Below, piece after piece: positions 17,082-26,774 of a stretch of 64,000 bases of DNA. The translations under genes and the position numbers were made by a program. The DNA is taken from assembly GCA_035654655.1 (NCBI GenBank), contig DASRWI010000021.1:62001-126000 (forward strand), read 5' to 3'. Within the stretch, counting starts at the first letter, position 1; the number at the start of each line of letters is the position of its first letter. A model generated the notes under the pieces. It saw only the letters and a list, made by a program, of their open reading frames with translations. It searched no databases and was not told the DNA's origin. The stretch comes from DASRWI01 sp035654655 (lineage in GTDB: Bacteria; Bacteroidota; Ignavibacteria; Ignavibacteriales; Ignavibacteriaceae).

Positions 17082-19088
17082 ATGAAAAAACCGAATCATT
17101 TAATAGAAGAAAAAAGTCCTTATCTGCAGCAGCATGCTTATAATCCTGTTGAGTGGTATCCCTGGAGTGATAAAGCTTTTGAAAAAGCGAAGAATGAAGA
17201 TAAGCCGATATTTTTATCCATAGGATATTCCACCTGTCATTGGTGCCACGTGATGGAAAAAGAATCTTTCGAAGATGAAGAAGTTGCTGAATTGATGAAC
17301 AATGCTTTTGTTAATATTAAGGTAGATAGAGAGGAACGTCCTGATATTGATAATATTTATATGACTGTTTGCCAGATGATTACAGGAAGTGGCGGCTGGC
17401 CTTTGACCATTATTATGACTCCGGATAAAAAACCTTTTTTCGCTGGAACATATTATCCTAAGTCTGGAAGATATGATAGAGCCGGTTTAATGGAAATAAT
17501 TCCTAAAATAATTGAATACTGGAATCAAAGAAGGGGAGATGTTGATGATACCGCAAATGAAATAATAAAGAGTTTAAACAAAAACAGTGATGAAAATATA
17601 TTTCTTGAACTTCCTGATGATGTTTTTGAAAAAGCATTTAATGAATTCAGAAGAAGATTTGACCCTGAATATGGGGGTTTTGGTACAGTGCCGAAATTTC
17701 CAACTCCACATAATTTATATTTTCTTTTCAGATATTGGAAACATACTAAAGATAATTTTGCTCTGCAGATGGCACTGAAAACATTAGATGGAATGAGATT
17801 GGGTGGCATCTATGACCATATAGGAAAAGGATTTCACCGCTATTCAACAGACCAGGAATGGCTGGTTCCTCATTTTGAAAAAATGCTTTACGACCAGGCA
17901 CTTATTGCACAAGCTTTTATTGAAGCGTATATAATAACAAAGGATGAATTTTATAAGCAGACAGTAAATGATGTTCTATATTATGTTTTAAGCGATATGA
18001 CTTCCCTTGAAGGAGGATTTTATTCCGCAGAAGATGCCGACAGTGAAGGTATTGAAGGAAAATTTTATTTATGGAGGACTGAGGATTTAAAGGAAGTACT
18101 GACTAATGATGAGTATAAAACTTTTACTATGTTGTACAACACTTCTGAGCAAGGTAATTGGGTGGACCAATTTCATAATGAAAATATGAATACAAATATT
18201 CCTCATCTTAAAGATAGGACTACTGAAGTTCCACAGCACATTCTTGATAAACTTTTTCTTGAACGTGAAAAAAGAATACATCCTCACAAAGATGATAAAA
18301 TAATTACTGATTGGAATGGACTGATGATATCTACCTTTGCTAATGCATATCGAATAACCAAAAATGAAAAACATCTTGAAGCCGGAGAGAACGCTATTGA
18401 TTTTATTTTTAAAAAATTATCTAAAGAAAATAAGCTTCTGCATAGGTATAGAGATGGTGAAGCTGTTATTGATGCATTCATAGATGACTATATCTTTTTA
18501 GCTAAAGCTTTGATTGATTTATACGAAACTACATTTAACTATGACTACATAAACAAAGCAGTGAATTTAATTGAACAGGCATTAGAAAAATTCTGGGATA
18601 ATCAAGGTGGAGGATTTTACTTTACTTCAAATAATTCTGATGAATTAATAGTAAGACAAAAAGAAATTTACGATGGAGCTGTTCCTTCAGCAAATTCAGT
18701 TGCACTGATAGTGTTAAGCAAGCTATTTCTCTTAACAGGAGATACTAAATACTACGAAAAAGCAGATTTCCTAAGTAAAGCATTTTCATCTCAGATTGGA
18801 AATTATCCTGCCGGATATACACAATTCTTATGTGGATTATATTTAGTACTTGGTTCAGGAAATGAAATAGTAATTGTTGATGGAGGTGATGCTAGTAAGT
18901 ATACAGAATATTTGAATGAGAATTATAATCCGTCAAATACAATAATTGTTTTAAAAGAAGATAATAAGCCGGAGAATTTTTCAACATTCAAGTTAATTGA
19001 TAACAAAACCACAGTTTACATATGCAAGAACTTCCAATGCAATATGCCTGTAAACAACTTTGAAGATTTCCAAAAATTGATGGGATAA
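17082..19088 (+). CDS. YyaL/SPATA20-type thioredoxin-domain protein (DUF255)
   Basis: A 668-residue protein. Residues 1-160 form a thioredoxin-like DUF255 domain with the motif STCHWCHVM (Cys52, Cys55). The rest is an (alpha/alpha)6 barrel related to N-acylglucosamine epimerases (VPHFEKMLYDQALIAQAF, ITDWNGLMISTFANAYR). There is no signal peptide, so it is cytoplasmic. The family is widespread (human SPATA20) without an established reaction. Length is normal. Confidence 0.9.
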   Translation: MKKPNHLIEEKSPYLQQHAYNPVEWYPWSDKAFEKAKNEDKPIFLSIGYSTCHWCHVMEKESFEDEEVAELMNNAFVNIKVDREERPDIDNIYMTVCQMITGSGGWPLTIIMTPDKKPFFAGTYYPKSGRYDRAGLMEIIPKIIEYWNQRRGDVDDTANEIIKSLNKNSDENIFLELPDDVFEKAFNEFRRRFDPEYGGFGTVPKFPTPHNLYFLFRYWKHTKDNFALQMALKTLDGMRLGGIYDHIGKGFHRYSTDQEWLVPHFEKMLYDQALIAQAFIEAYIITKDEFYKQTVNDVLYYVLSDMTSLEGGFYSAEDADSEGIEGKFYLWRTEDLKEVLTNDEYKTFTMLYNTSEQGNWVDQFHNENMNTNIPHLKDRTTEVPQHILDKLFLEREKRIHPHKDDKIITDWNGLMISTFANAYRITKNEKHLEAGENAIDFIFKKLSKENKLLHRYRDGEAVIDAFIDDYIFLAKALIDLYETTFNYDYINKAVNLIEQALEKFWDNQGGGFYFTSNNSDELIVRQKEIYDGAVPSANSVALIVLSKLFLLTGDTKYYEKADFLSKAFSSQIGNYPAGYTQFLCGLYLVLGSGNEIVIVDGGDASKYTEYLNENYNPSNTIIVLKEDNKPENFSTFKLIDNKTTVYICKNFQCNMPVNNFEDFQKLMG

Positions 19089-19093
19089 TTGGC

Positions 19094-19137
19094 GTTATTG
19101 CAAGGAATCCAAATTCGGATGACGAAGCAATCTCAAC
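19094..19137 (+). repeat. ATTGCGAGG/GAAGCAATCTC-type dispersed palindrome
   Basis: GTTATTGCAAGGAATCC, short spacer, then GGATGACGAAGCAATCTCAA. The outer ATTGC/GCAAT arms and an inner ATCC/GGAT stem match the copies at 27726-27843. It lies between two convergent genes. Confidence 0.7.
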
Positions 19138-19181
19138 CTTATTGCTTATCCAAAATTATTAGAAACATACGATGGCAGAAT

Positions 19182-20744
19182 TTATTCCTTAGTTATTTCT
19201 TCTTCGTAGTAAGATTTAAACTCTTTCACCCCTTGAAATATTAACTCAGCCGTTTTCTGTCTTCCTTTTTTTGAAGATAAATATTCTGCATCCTGCTTGT
19301 TGGATAAAAATCCAGTTTCAATCAAAACACTTGGCATTGATGTTCCTACAAGGACATAAAATCCTGCCTGTTTAACTCCACGCGATGTTAAATTATTTTG
19401 TCCTAAAAAATTATTATGAAGAAATCCTGAAAACTTTTCTGCATACTTCATATAAGAAGCGTGAGCCATACTTACAAGAATGAAATTTTCATCATTCAAC
19501 TTTTTATATCTATTTGGATCATCCTCATATTGAATAACACTATTTTCACGCTCTGCAATTTTTATTGCTTCAGAAGTACGTCCTGGTCTTAAAAGGTAAA
19601 CTTCAAATCCTGTTGCTGATGAATTTTTATCTGCAGTTGAATTGCAATGTATAGATATAAACAATTTACCATCTTTTTCATTTGCAATTTTACCACGCTT
19701 ATAAAGCTCAACAAAATTATCATCATCACGCGTATAATGAACTTTAACATCAGGCATATTCTGTTTAATAAGCTCACCCAACCTTAAAGCTACATCAAGA
19801 TTAATATCTTTTTCCTTAACTCCATTTATTCCAATTGCACCGGCATCTTTACCACCGTGACCTGCATCGATAACAACGGCGTCAAAAATCCATTTATTCT
19901 TTTTTTCCAAAGCTGCAGGTGTGTCAAATTTATTATTATGCAGGGTAACAAGCATATCATTAGAACCCGAAATATTCAGAAGTTCGTGCCTTGTAAAATC
20001 TTTTGAAAGATTAAGCTTTATTTCAACATTAGTCCCAACATTTTTGACAGTCAAGGATTTGACCACTCCTTTACCGGTTATCTTATTAATTTTATCAATG
20101 TCTGCAGTTACATTTCTAAGAACTATTGTTAATTGATTATCCTTTACACTGCTTGAGTAAGATTTAATTTTATTTTTTGCTTTAATCTTTAACAATGTTC
20201 CATTTACTTTTACATCGAACAACAATCCTGTAATATCAAATCCTATTGGCTTTTTGTTTTCAACGGAATCTGTTTTGACTAAATCATCTTTTTTTGTTTC
20301 AACTTTAACATTTTCAACAAATAATTTTAATCCTTCCCTTAACTCAACTTCACGTTCAAGAAAAGCACTTAAAATTGGTGTGATATATTTTGAGTGGACA
20401 TATAAATTTTTGCCCATCATAAGGTTAGAAACAGGAAGCTGAAACATATTGAAATCACCATTAGCTTTGTTCTGGTAAATTATATAATGGTTATTCCCGG
20501 CTAATGTTAATGATTTATCATTATAGCGGATGATAAACTTTCTTAATACAGTATCAACAGAATAATTTAATAATGTAGACTGGCAAAAATGATTTAAAGA
20601 AAAATAAACTGCATCTTTCTTCTCATAGACAGGTATATAGAAGACATCTTTACCATTATGAAGTTCTATCTGCTTATTTTGAGCCTGTGTAAAAAGTGGT
20701 AAAACTAAAAATAAGACAAGTATATATTTCTTTATTTCAATCAT
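19182..20744 (-). CDS. Exported N-acetylmuramoyl-L-alanine amidase (AmiC-like)
   Basis: A 520-residue periplasmic cell-wall hydrolase with a signal peptide (YILVLFLVLPLFTQAQ). Residues 25-280 hold a copper-amine-oxidase-like N-domain and an AMIN-like beta domain. The C-terminal Amidase_3 catalytic domain starts at VVIDAGHGGKDAGAIG near residue 292, with further zinc and catalytic motifs LFISIHCNS and SVLIETGFLSN. It likely splits peptidoglycan during division. Its start overlaps the stop of the upstream methyltransferase gene by 4 bp. Confidence 0.9.
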   Translation of the reverse strand: MIEIKKYILVLFLVLPLFTQAQNKQIELHNGKDVFYIPVYEKKDAVYFSLNHFCQSTLLNYSVDTVLRKFIIRYNDKSLTLAGNNHYIIYQNKANGDFNMFQLPVSNLMMGKNLYVHSKYITPILSAFLEREVELREGLKLFVENVKVETKKDDLVKTDSVENKKPIGFDITGLLFDVKVNGTLLKIKAKNKIKSYSSSVKDNQLTIVLRNVTADIDKINKITGKGVVKSLTVKNVGTNVEIKLNLSKDFTRHELLNISGSNDMLVTLHNNKFDTPAALEKKNKWIFDAVVIDAGHGGKDAGAIGINGVKEKDINLDVALRLGELIKQNMPDVKVHYTRDDDNFVELYKRGKIANEKDGKLFISIHCNSTADKNSSATGFEVYLLRPGRTSEAIKIAERENSVIQYEDDPNRYKKLNDENFILVSMAHASYMKYAEKFSGFLHNNFLGQNNLTSRGVKQAGFYVLVGTSMPSVLIETGFLSNKQDAEYLSSKKGRQKTAELIFQGVKEFKSYYEEEITKE

Positions 20745-21316
20745 AGGAATGGAATAAAAAATCCTGTTTTAGATTTATAGTTTTCGAACTCACTTTTAAA
20801 ATGACTAGAAAGTACCTTTTCTTCAAAACTTGCTCTTAATACCAATAAAGGAATTTGAATGAGTGCAACCGGAATTAGCAAGAAACTTAATGTAAGAACA
20901 CCAGCACTTAAATCCATAAAAATTTGTGAAAGATATTGTGGATGTCTTATAACTCTGTACAAACCTTTTCTAACCAATTGATGATTTTTTTTAATCATAA
21001 TATCTTGAGAATAATAATCACCAAGAGTTTTATAGCTAAGTACTTGTGTCCAGGAAAAAATTATATAAACAATCAATCCTGCAATTCTAAAGGATTGATA
21101 TTCTTTTATGTAGTTTAATGTCCCAATTTGAAATAAACCTAAAATAAATAAAAGCAAAGTTACAATTGAAAAATAAACCGGCACTGTTTGTAAATAAGAT
21201 TTAGGTTTTTGTTTAACTTCAGTTATTTGAGACTTAAAACCTTGTTTAGCTCCCCCGAAGTTTGCACCAAAAGTTGCTATTAAATTTAACCCGGCAATTA
21301 TATTAATAGGATCCAT
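20741..21316 (-). CDS. Isoprenylcysteine carboxyl methyltransferase-family membrane protein
   Basis: A 191-residue polytopic membrane protein (about five hydrophobic segments) with the ICMT/phospholipid methyltransferase signature GLYRVIRHPQYLSQIFMDL near residue 120 and the C-terminal EEKVLSSHF...FENYKSKTGFFIP. It probably methylates a lipid or membrane substrate with SAM. It is the middle gene of a Trm112, methyltransferase, amidase operon (7-bp gap, then 4-bp overlap). Confidence 0.8.
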   Translation of the reverse strand: MDPINIIAGLNLIATFGANFGGAKQGFKSQITEVKQKPKSYLQTVPVYFSIVTLLLFILGLFQIGTLNYIKEYQSFRIAGLIVYIIFSWTQVLSYKTLGDYYSQDIMIKKNHQLVRKGLYRVIRHPQYLSQIFMDLSAGVLTLSFLLIPVALIQIPLLVLRASFEEKVLSSHFKSEFENYKSKTGFFIPFL

Positions 21317-21322
21317 ATTTAT

Positions 21323-21538
21323 TTATTCAGTTTTAATGTTGTGTTTCTTCATTATCGATTCCCACTCATCGATAGTTAATTGTTCTGATTCATCAATTAG
21401 CATTATGGGAATATCATCTTCAATTCTATATTTTCTTCTTGTGTTTTTATCAGTTGAAATTAAAAAATTGTTATCCAGGATTAAATCCGCTTTACTTTCA
21501 GGACAGCATAGTATATCAAGCAATTCTTTACTAATCAT
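21323..21538 (-). CDS. Trm112 family protein
   Basis: A 71-residue protein opening ELLDILCCPESKADL, with a central YRIEDDIPIMLIDES, the usual bacterial Trm112/YcaR pattern. In eukaryotes and archaea Trm112 is an activating partner for methyltransferases. Its position 7 bp before a methyltransferase gene is suggestive, but that enzyme is membrane-bound and of another type. The first cysteine pair is CC rather than CxxC, and no second pair is seen, so zinc binding is doubtful. Confidence 0.85.
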   Translation of the reverse strand: MISKELLDILCCPESKADLILDNNFLISTDKNTRRKYRIEDDIPIMLIDESEQLTIDEWESIMKKHNIKTE

Positions 21539-21603
21539 TTGTTCTCCATTTTCCTTTATTAAATATTAAATAAAAGAATTTTTATATGCAAATTAAAATT
21601 CAC

Positions 21604-22428
21604 TTAAGGATTTAAGTTTTGAGTTTTTACAGTATCCGTTTTTGTGTAATCCAGCTCTGAACCAAACATACTATGTGGAATTAAGAAAACAATAAACATT
21701 AATATTGCAGCAAAAATTATAAAAAGTCTTTCTCTTTTCTTCATTAAAACTGCCAAAAGAGCTATCAACCATCCGGCAAAAGCTATAGCTGTTTTATTAT
21801 CAGTTAAATCATAACCGAAAGGGAAGCCAGTCCATAATTTTCCAAATGCATATAACTGCGTTAGTGGACCAAAAATTAATCCGCCTACAAAAACAATTAC
21901 AACAGTATAGTAAGTCAATTTTGTTGGAATATTCTTAGTAAAGATTGCATCCAGACCTGTTCTTGTTGAATAAAGCATTGCAGAAAAAATTAAAATAATA
22001 TGAGGAATTAAAATCCAGGCAGGTACATCTCCTTTAAATCTTATTAATGTTGGCACTTTTGAAGAAACAACATTAGTATTGCTGCCATATAAATAAACCT
22101 GATATTCAATTTTGCCTGCAGGCGGCTGCTTAGGAAGTCTTGCTTCAAGTGAATTTTCATTTCTTAACATTTTTGTAATCGTTATAGCATCATTGGATTT
22201 ATATCTCTTCCAATGTACTTCACCATTAATATTATTCTGTTTTACCGGGACACTGATGATGTAATCTGAATTTGTTGAATGACTTCTTTCAAGATGAAGT
22301 TTTACTTCTTCACCATTAACAAAAACTTTTTCATCAATTGGATAGGTAGGACCGGTTACCCTCTGGTAATATGCACTTAATAGTGTAATTATAAATGCAA
22401 CTATCCATAATAATGTACTTCTTTTCAT
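21604..22428 (-). CDS. Integral membrane protein of unknown function
   Basis: A 274-residue protein: one N-terminal membrane segment (residues 6-22), an extracytoplasmic beta-type domain (30-130, containing VHWKRYKSNDAIT and PPAGKIEYQVYLYGS), then four more hydrophobic helices (about 137-155, 175-197, 218-234, 238-255) and a hydrophilic tail. I do not recognise a named family. It is divergent from the sensor phosphatase at 22515, with 86 bp between them. Confidence 0.7.
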   Translation of the reverse strand: MKRSTLLWIVAFIITLLSAYYQRVTGPTYPIDEKVFVNGEEVKLHLERSHSTNSDYIISVPVKQNNINGEVHWKRYKSNDAITITKMLRNENSLEARLPKQPPAGKIEYQVYLYGSNTNVVSSKVPTLIRFKGDVPAWILIPHIILIFSAMLYSTRTGLDAIFTKNIPTKLTYYTVVIVFVGGLIFGPLTQLYAFGKLWTGFPFGYDLTDNKTAIAFAGWLIALLAVLMKKRERLFIIFAAILMFIVFLIPHSMFGSELDYTKTDTVKTQNLNP

Positions 22429-22514
22429 CTTAATCTTGATTTTGTGGATGTAATAATATACAAAAAAAATGGTCTATTTCTTTAAAATAGCATTTAAATT
22501 GTTTTAATATTATT

Positions 22515-24896
22515 TTGAAGAAACAATTTAGAATAAACTTGCAAAAGCTTATTAAAATATTTTTTCTTTTTTTAATTATTTTCATTTGTTCCTGCAGGCA
22601 TAATTTTGAGAAGGAATATAAAATTACTTTCTTGATTATGTCCGAAAATATTTCTGATACTACTGCAGTGTACATAACTGGTAATCATCCTCAGCTTGGT
22701 GAATGGAATGCTTCTGGTGTTAAGATGGAGAAGAAGGGAAATAATATTTGGGAAAAAACTTTTACTTTTCCGGAAGATACTCGCCTTGAATATAAATTTA
22801 CTTTAGGAAACTGGCAGACTGAAGCTTTGGATTCAACAGATAACGTACCTGCAAATGCAAACCTTATTGTTGAAAAAGATACTCTTGTTGAAGTTGATGT
22901 TAAAAGCTGGAATCAAACCTGGAGAAAAGAAAAACTTGTTATAACTGATAATGTCATAAAAGAAAAAAGCCGTCCGCTTATTTTATGGGATATGTGGAAG
23001 TATCATCCTGGTGATAATCCGGAATGGAAAAATATTCAAATTGATGATTCAAAATGGAAAATATATTCTTCATTATTTAATTATGAAACTCGACCTCCTA
23101 ACTGGACGGGTATTGGCTGGTTCAGGGTAAACTTCTGGGTGGATAAAGCACTATGGAATAAACCTGTAGCAATAAATATCGAACATCTTGGCGCATCTGA
23201 AGTTTATTTAAATGGAAATCTTCTTTTTAAAACAGGAGTAATACAAGATGGCAAACTTGTTGAAGGAAGACAGAGAAGAAATTGGAGCATATTAACCTTT
23301 GATAAGTTAGAGCATCAGGTTCTGGCTGTACGATATGCAAATTACCCTCCTGACTTTTATAATTTAACAGGGTATGATCCCGGATTTTCGGTGTCCATAA
23401 TTAATATCGGAACTTTACTAAGTAAAGGTGTAGGAGCTAATTTAAGTACTTCCAGCTATCAAATTGTATTTACATTAATTCCTTTAGTGCTGGCAATTAT
23501 TCATTTTCTTTTATACCTATTTTATAGAAAGAACAGACAAAATCTTTTTTACTCAATTTGTTTAATGGGTTTTGCGGGATTTGCATTTTTTATTTTGCAG
23601 AGAATCTTATCAGAAATCCCTGAACAAATAATAATTTTTAACAGATTCTCACCTGTCTTTATAAATATTGCAATTTTGTTTGGGTTATATACTGCCTACT
23701 CAGGAAGCTACAATAAATTTCCGAAAAGACATTATATTTTTCTGACAAGTACTTTGATAATATCATTAGTTGGTTTGTTTGTATCGGGAAGATTAATTTC
23801 GGTATTAATATACACAAACTTTGTAATTGTAATGATTGAAGTAATATTGACAATATACAAAACAGGTACAATTAAAGACGCAAGCTCCTGGTTTTCAGCA
23901 GCAGGATTTTTTACTCTTATTTTCTTTGTTATATATCAAATCCTGGTTGATTATATGATTCTTGATGGCAGTTGGGCTAATAATATTGTTTATGGATACG
24001 GCGTTTTAGGTCTTATAGTTTTTATGTCATTATCGCTTTCTTATAATTTTTCAAAGACACATAAAAATCTTGAAGAAGAACTTATTACAGTTGAACACTT
24101 AAATAAGAAGACACTTGAGCAGGAAAGATTAGCAAAAGAAAAAGAAATAGAAACCAGACTTCTTGAAGCCGATAATAATAGAAAAACTCAGGAACTTACT
24201 GATGCAAGAAATCTTCAGCTTTCAATGCTTCCTAAAGAAATTCCAGATAACCCATATTGCAAAGTTTACACTTACTTAAAGACTGCCACTGAAGTTGGAG
24301 GAGATTATTATGATTTCTCTCAAAATAGTAAAAGTTTTACTACAGTTATAGGTGATGCAACGGGACACGGTGCTAAAGCAGGCACAATGGTTGCAGCAAC
24401 AAAAAGTTTGTTCAATGCTCTAAGTGATGAAGAAGATTTGCTTACTATGATTAAAAAGTTTACAAGATCATTAAAGTCAATGAATCTTCATAATATGTTT
24501 ATGTCATTTGCTATTGTTAGAGTGTATGAGGATAAACTTTCAATTATCAACGCAGGAATGCCCCCGGCCTTATTCTATAATGCAAAAGAAAATAAAGTTT
24601 GTGAAATAATTTTAAAAAGTATGCCGCTGGGCAGCTTCATTGATTTCCCTTATGAAGTTAAAGATATAGAAACTAATCGTAATGACATTCTGCTTTTAAT
24701 GAGTGACGGTTTTATGGAAGCAATGAATAAAGAAAACAATTTAATTGGATTAGAAAACTGCAAAGAAATTCTACAAAAATATGCTAATTATCCATTAGAA
24801 GAAATAATTCAACATTTTCAATCTGCCTTAGATGAATGGCTTGATGGAAAACCACAGGATGATGATGTTACATTCCTTTTAATCAAAATCATTTGA
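22515..24896 (+). CDS. Membrane sensor phosphatase: CBM20 - DISM-like - 7TM - SpoIIE (PP2C)
   Basis: A 793-residue multidomain protein. Residues 1-27 form a lipoprotein-like signal ending in ICSC. Residues 36-130 match a starch-binding CBM20 fold (VYITGNHPQLGEWN, LEYKFTLGNW). Residues 145-295 resemble the extracellular jelly-roll of 7TM-DISM receptors (WKYHPGDNPEWKN, GIGWFRVNFWVD). Seven hydrophobic helices span about 313-515, then a coiled coil to 575. A SpoIIE/PP2C serine phosphatase follows (GGDYYDFS, GDATGHGAKAGTM, LLMSDGFMEA, DDDVTFLLI). It probably senses a glucan or related sugar outside and dephosphorylates an anti-anti-sigma factor inside; no such partner is nearby. The TTG start at 22515 keeps the signal sequence; the next ATG would lose it. 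Confidence 0.85.
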   Translation: MKKQFRINLQKLIKIFFLFLIIFICSCRHNFEKEYKITFLIMSENISDTTAVYITGNHPQLGEWNASGVKMEKKGNNIWEKTFTFPEDTRLEYKFTLGNWQTEALDSTDNVPANANLIVEKDTLVEVDVKSWNQTWRKEKLVITDNVIKEKSRPLILWDMWKYHPGDNPEWKNIQIDDSKWKIYSSLFNYETRPPNWTGIGWFRVNFWVDKALWNKPVAINIEHLGASEVYLNGNLLFKTGVIQDGKLVEGRQRRNWSILTFDKLEHQVLAVRYANYPPDFYNLTGYDPGFSVSIINIGTLLSKGVGANLSTSSYQIVFTLIPLVLAIIHFLLYLFYRKNRQNLFYSICLMGFAGFAFFILQRILSEIPEQIIIFNRFSPVFINIAILFGLYTAYSGSYNKFPKRHYIFLTSTLIISLVGLFVSGRLISVLIYTNFVIVMIEVILTIYKTGTIKDASSWFSAAGFFTLIFFVIYQILVDYMILDGSWANNIVYGYGVLGLIVFMSLSLSYNFSKTHKNLEEELITVEHLNKKTLEQERLAKEKEIETRLLEADNNRKTQELTDARNLQLSMLPKEIPDNPYCKVYTYLKTATEVGGDYYDFSQNSKSFTTVIGDATGHGAKAGTMVAATKSLFNALSDEEDLLTMIKKFTRSLKSMNLHNMFMSFAIVRVYEDKLSIINAGMPPALFYNAKENKVCEIILKSMPLGSFIDFPYEVKDIETNRNDILLLMSDGFMEAMNKENNLIGLENCKEILQKYANYPLEEIIQHFQSALDEWLDGKPQDDDVTFLLIKII

Positions 24897-24977
24897 TTTT
24901 TATTTAGTGATACATACCTCAAACCTTATCTCTAATTAATTTAGATTGTTTTATTCAAATTAATTAAGAGATAAACG

Positions 24978-25832
24978 ATGGCAGATAATAAACCAAAATC
25001 ATTCCCTGACCAACACCAACAAACTCCGGGTTTGGAATCAAAAATGAAACCTGAACCGGAAGTGGTTAGAAAAAATTATAAAGGGAGTGATAAATTAAAA
25101 GGAAAAGCAGCGGTTATAACCGGAGGAGACAGCGGTATAGGTCGCGCAGTAGCAGTGCACTTTGCAAAAGAAGGTGCTGATGTTGCAATAATGTATTACA
25201 ATGAACATTCAGATGCTGAAGAAACTAAAAAAATGGTTGAAGCAGAAGGAAGAAGATGCATTTTAATTCCAGGTGATTTAAAAGATAGAGACTATTGTAA
25301 AAAAGCAATTGAACAGGCGGTTAAAGAATTAGGCAAGTTAAACATATTGGTTAATAATGCTGCAGAACAGCATCCACACGATTCTCTTGAAGAATTGGAT
25401 TTGGATATAATGGAGCAGACATTCAGGACAAACATCTTTGCAATGTTTTACTTGACCAAGGCAGCAATTAAACATCTTAAAGAAGGTGATTGTATATTAA
25501 ATACAACTTCTGTAACTGCTTACTATGGTAAAAAAGTTCTGTTGGATTATTCCGCAACAAAGGGAGCAATAACAGCATTCACAAGGTCATTATCTGAATT
25601 GCTTGCAGAAAAGAAAATAAGAGTAAATGGAGTTGCTCCGGGTCCAATATGGACACCATTAATTCCATCAACATTTGATGATGTTACAAAATTTGGTGCT
25701 GATACACCATTAGGAAGGGCAGGGCAACCAAGCGAAGTTGCACCGGCTTATGTATTCCTTGCAAGCGAAGATGCATCATATATTACTGGACAGATAATCC
25801 ATCCAAACGGTGGAAGTTTTATAACAACTTAG
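24978..25832 (+). CDS. SDR family oxidoreductase (YghA / general stress protein 39 type)
   Basis: A 284-residue NAD(P)-dependent dehydrogenase. A Pro/Lys-rich extension (residues 1-42, DQHQQTPGLESKM) typical of the YghA/YdaD group precedes the Rossmann motif TGGDSGIGRA. NNAAEQ, the catalytic Ser in TTSVTAYYG, and Tyr/Lys in DYSATKGA follow, ending GQIIHPNGGSFI. The substrate is unknown; relatives are stress-induced aldehyde or sugar reductases. It stands alone, followed by repeat DNA. Confidence 0.88.
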   Translation: MADNKPKSFPDQHQQTPGLESKMKPEPEVVRKNYKGSDKLKGKAAVITGGDSGIGRAVAVHFAKEGADVAIMYYNEHSDAEETKKMVEAEGRRCILIPGDLKDRDYCKKAIEQAVKELGKLNILVNNAAEQHPHDSLEELDLDIMEQTFRTNIFAMFYLTKAAIKHLKEGDCILNTTSVTAYYGKKVLLDYSATKGAITAFTRSLSELLAEKKIRVNGVAPGPIWTPLIPSTFDDVTKFGADTPLGRAGQPSEVAPAYVFLASEDASYITGQIIHPNGGSFITT

Positions 25833-25835
25833 TTT

Positions 25836-25875
25836 CTTCGAGTGTTTTCGTCGAAGACGAAAATGTATCGAGAAG
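25836..25875 (+). repeat. 40-bp dispersed palindromic repeat, unit B
   Basis: CTTCGAGTG, inner hairpin TTTTCGTC/GACGAAAA, then TGTATCGAGAAG. It begins 4 bp after the SDR stop and faces a second, inverted unit at 25911. Confidence 0.75.
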
Positions 25876-25901
25876 CCCTCAGCGAAATTAACCAAATTTT
25901 T

Positions 25902-25957
25902 GCGGTACACATTCGATACATTCTCCCGACTTGTCGGGAGAACACTCAGTGTACCGC
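25902..25957 (-). repeat. Dispersed palindromic repeat, unit C, in an outer 9-bp inverted repeat
   Basis: The core 25911-25951 is an inverted copy of the unit family (minus strand: GAGTG, hairpin TTCTCCCGAC/GTCGGGAGAA, TGTATCGA). It is bracketed by a perfect GCGGTACAC (25902-25910) and GTGTACCGC (25949-25957). It ends 6 bp before the stop of the TM2 gene and may serve as its terminator. Confidence 0.75.
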
Positions 25958-25963
25958 TAATTT

Positions 25964-26350
25964 TCAATACTGCTGTGGTGGCTGTGGATTAAATCCACCG
26001 GTACTGCCTCTTACAATCATTGCTGATTGCTGTGCCATCTTGAAATTGTATTCATTAGCTAATTTTTTGTAGTTAATTAAATCAATGATAGTACCAATCA
26101 TACAGAAACCACCTGTTAATAAGAAAGCAATGCCCATTCCTATTTGGTCAACTAAAAACCTTTGAATACCTGCAACACCTAAAAATCCGGCTAATGCTGT
26201 AAGCAGAATTACCTGAGGGTCTCTTCTGCGGGAGTTATAAACATTTGCATACATCATAAGCTGGTTTTCATCCATATCTTTGGTGAAACCTTGAATGTAT
26301 GACATCTCTTCAGGTTCTAAATTCGGAAAGAACTGGTATAAATTTACCAT
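25964..26350 (-). CDS. TM2 domain membrane protein
   Basis: A 128-residue protein with a hydrophilic N-terminus (LEPEEMSYIQGF) and a TM2 domain: helix ILLTALAGFLGVAGIQRFLVDQ, the Gly/Arg-containing turn, then GMGIAFLLTGGFCMIGTIIDL. A glutamine/proline-rich tail closes it. TM2 proteins have no settled function in bacteria. The start overlaps the upstream DUF2752 gene by 7 bp, giving a two-gene operon. Confidence 0.85.
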   Translation of the reverse strand: MVNLYQFFPNLEPEEMSYIQGFTKDMDENQLMMYANVYNSRRRDPQVILLTALAGFLGVAGIQRFLVDQIGMGIAFLLTGGFCMIGTIIDLINYKKLANEYNFKMAQQSAMIVRGSTGGFNPQPPQQY

Positions 26351-26661
26351 TGTTGAGCTCCTTTGAACATTATTATTTGATATTTTAATAGTTTAAAAAT
26401 TCTATAGAGTAGGATAAAAAATACAAGTACCCCAAAAGGATGTGCATAAAAGGAATCTTTTATGTGAAAATGCATCAAATGTGTTAATGATTTTCCCAGT
26501 CCACATCCCAAGCAATAATCTGAAAGTCCTAAATTATTTAATGGACATATTGAGTAATGAGATACATAAGGATTTAAAAAGAAAAAGTAAATAAGTGCGG
26601 CAACCCAAATTATGAGTTCGTAATTTAATTTCGAAGACACATATTTAAGTTTTTTGGACAT
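26344..26661 (-). CDS. DUF2752 membrane protein
   Basis: A 105-residue protein with two or three hydrophobic helices and the DUF2752 signature CPLNNLGLSDYCLGCGLGKS followed by a second-helix HPFGVLVFF. The conserved cysteines and glycines are present; function is unknown. TM2 and DUF2752 proteins are often neighbours in this phylum. It is divergent from the metallo-hydrolase at 26775. Confidence 0.85.
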   Translation of the reverse strand: MSKKLKYVSSKLNYELIIWVAALIYFFFLNPYVSHYSICPLNNLGLSDYCLGCGLGKSLTHLMHFHIKDSFYAHPFGVLVFFILLYRIFKLLKYQIIMFKGAQQW

Positions 26662-26774
26662 AAATTAACTTATTAAATTATTATTTTAAGAGCAAATAAA
26701 AAGAATTTATATTTTACTTCATTTACTAAAATGATGAATATTATTATAATAGGATAAACGGTACAAAAGAATAT

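Noticed and set aside
25842..26072. Short open frames running through the repeat pair into the TM2 gene
   Set aside because: They consist of palindromic repeat DNA and antisense of a real gene.
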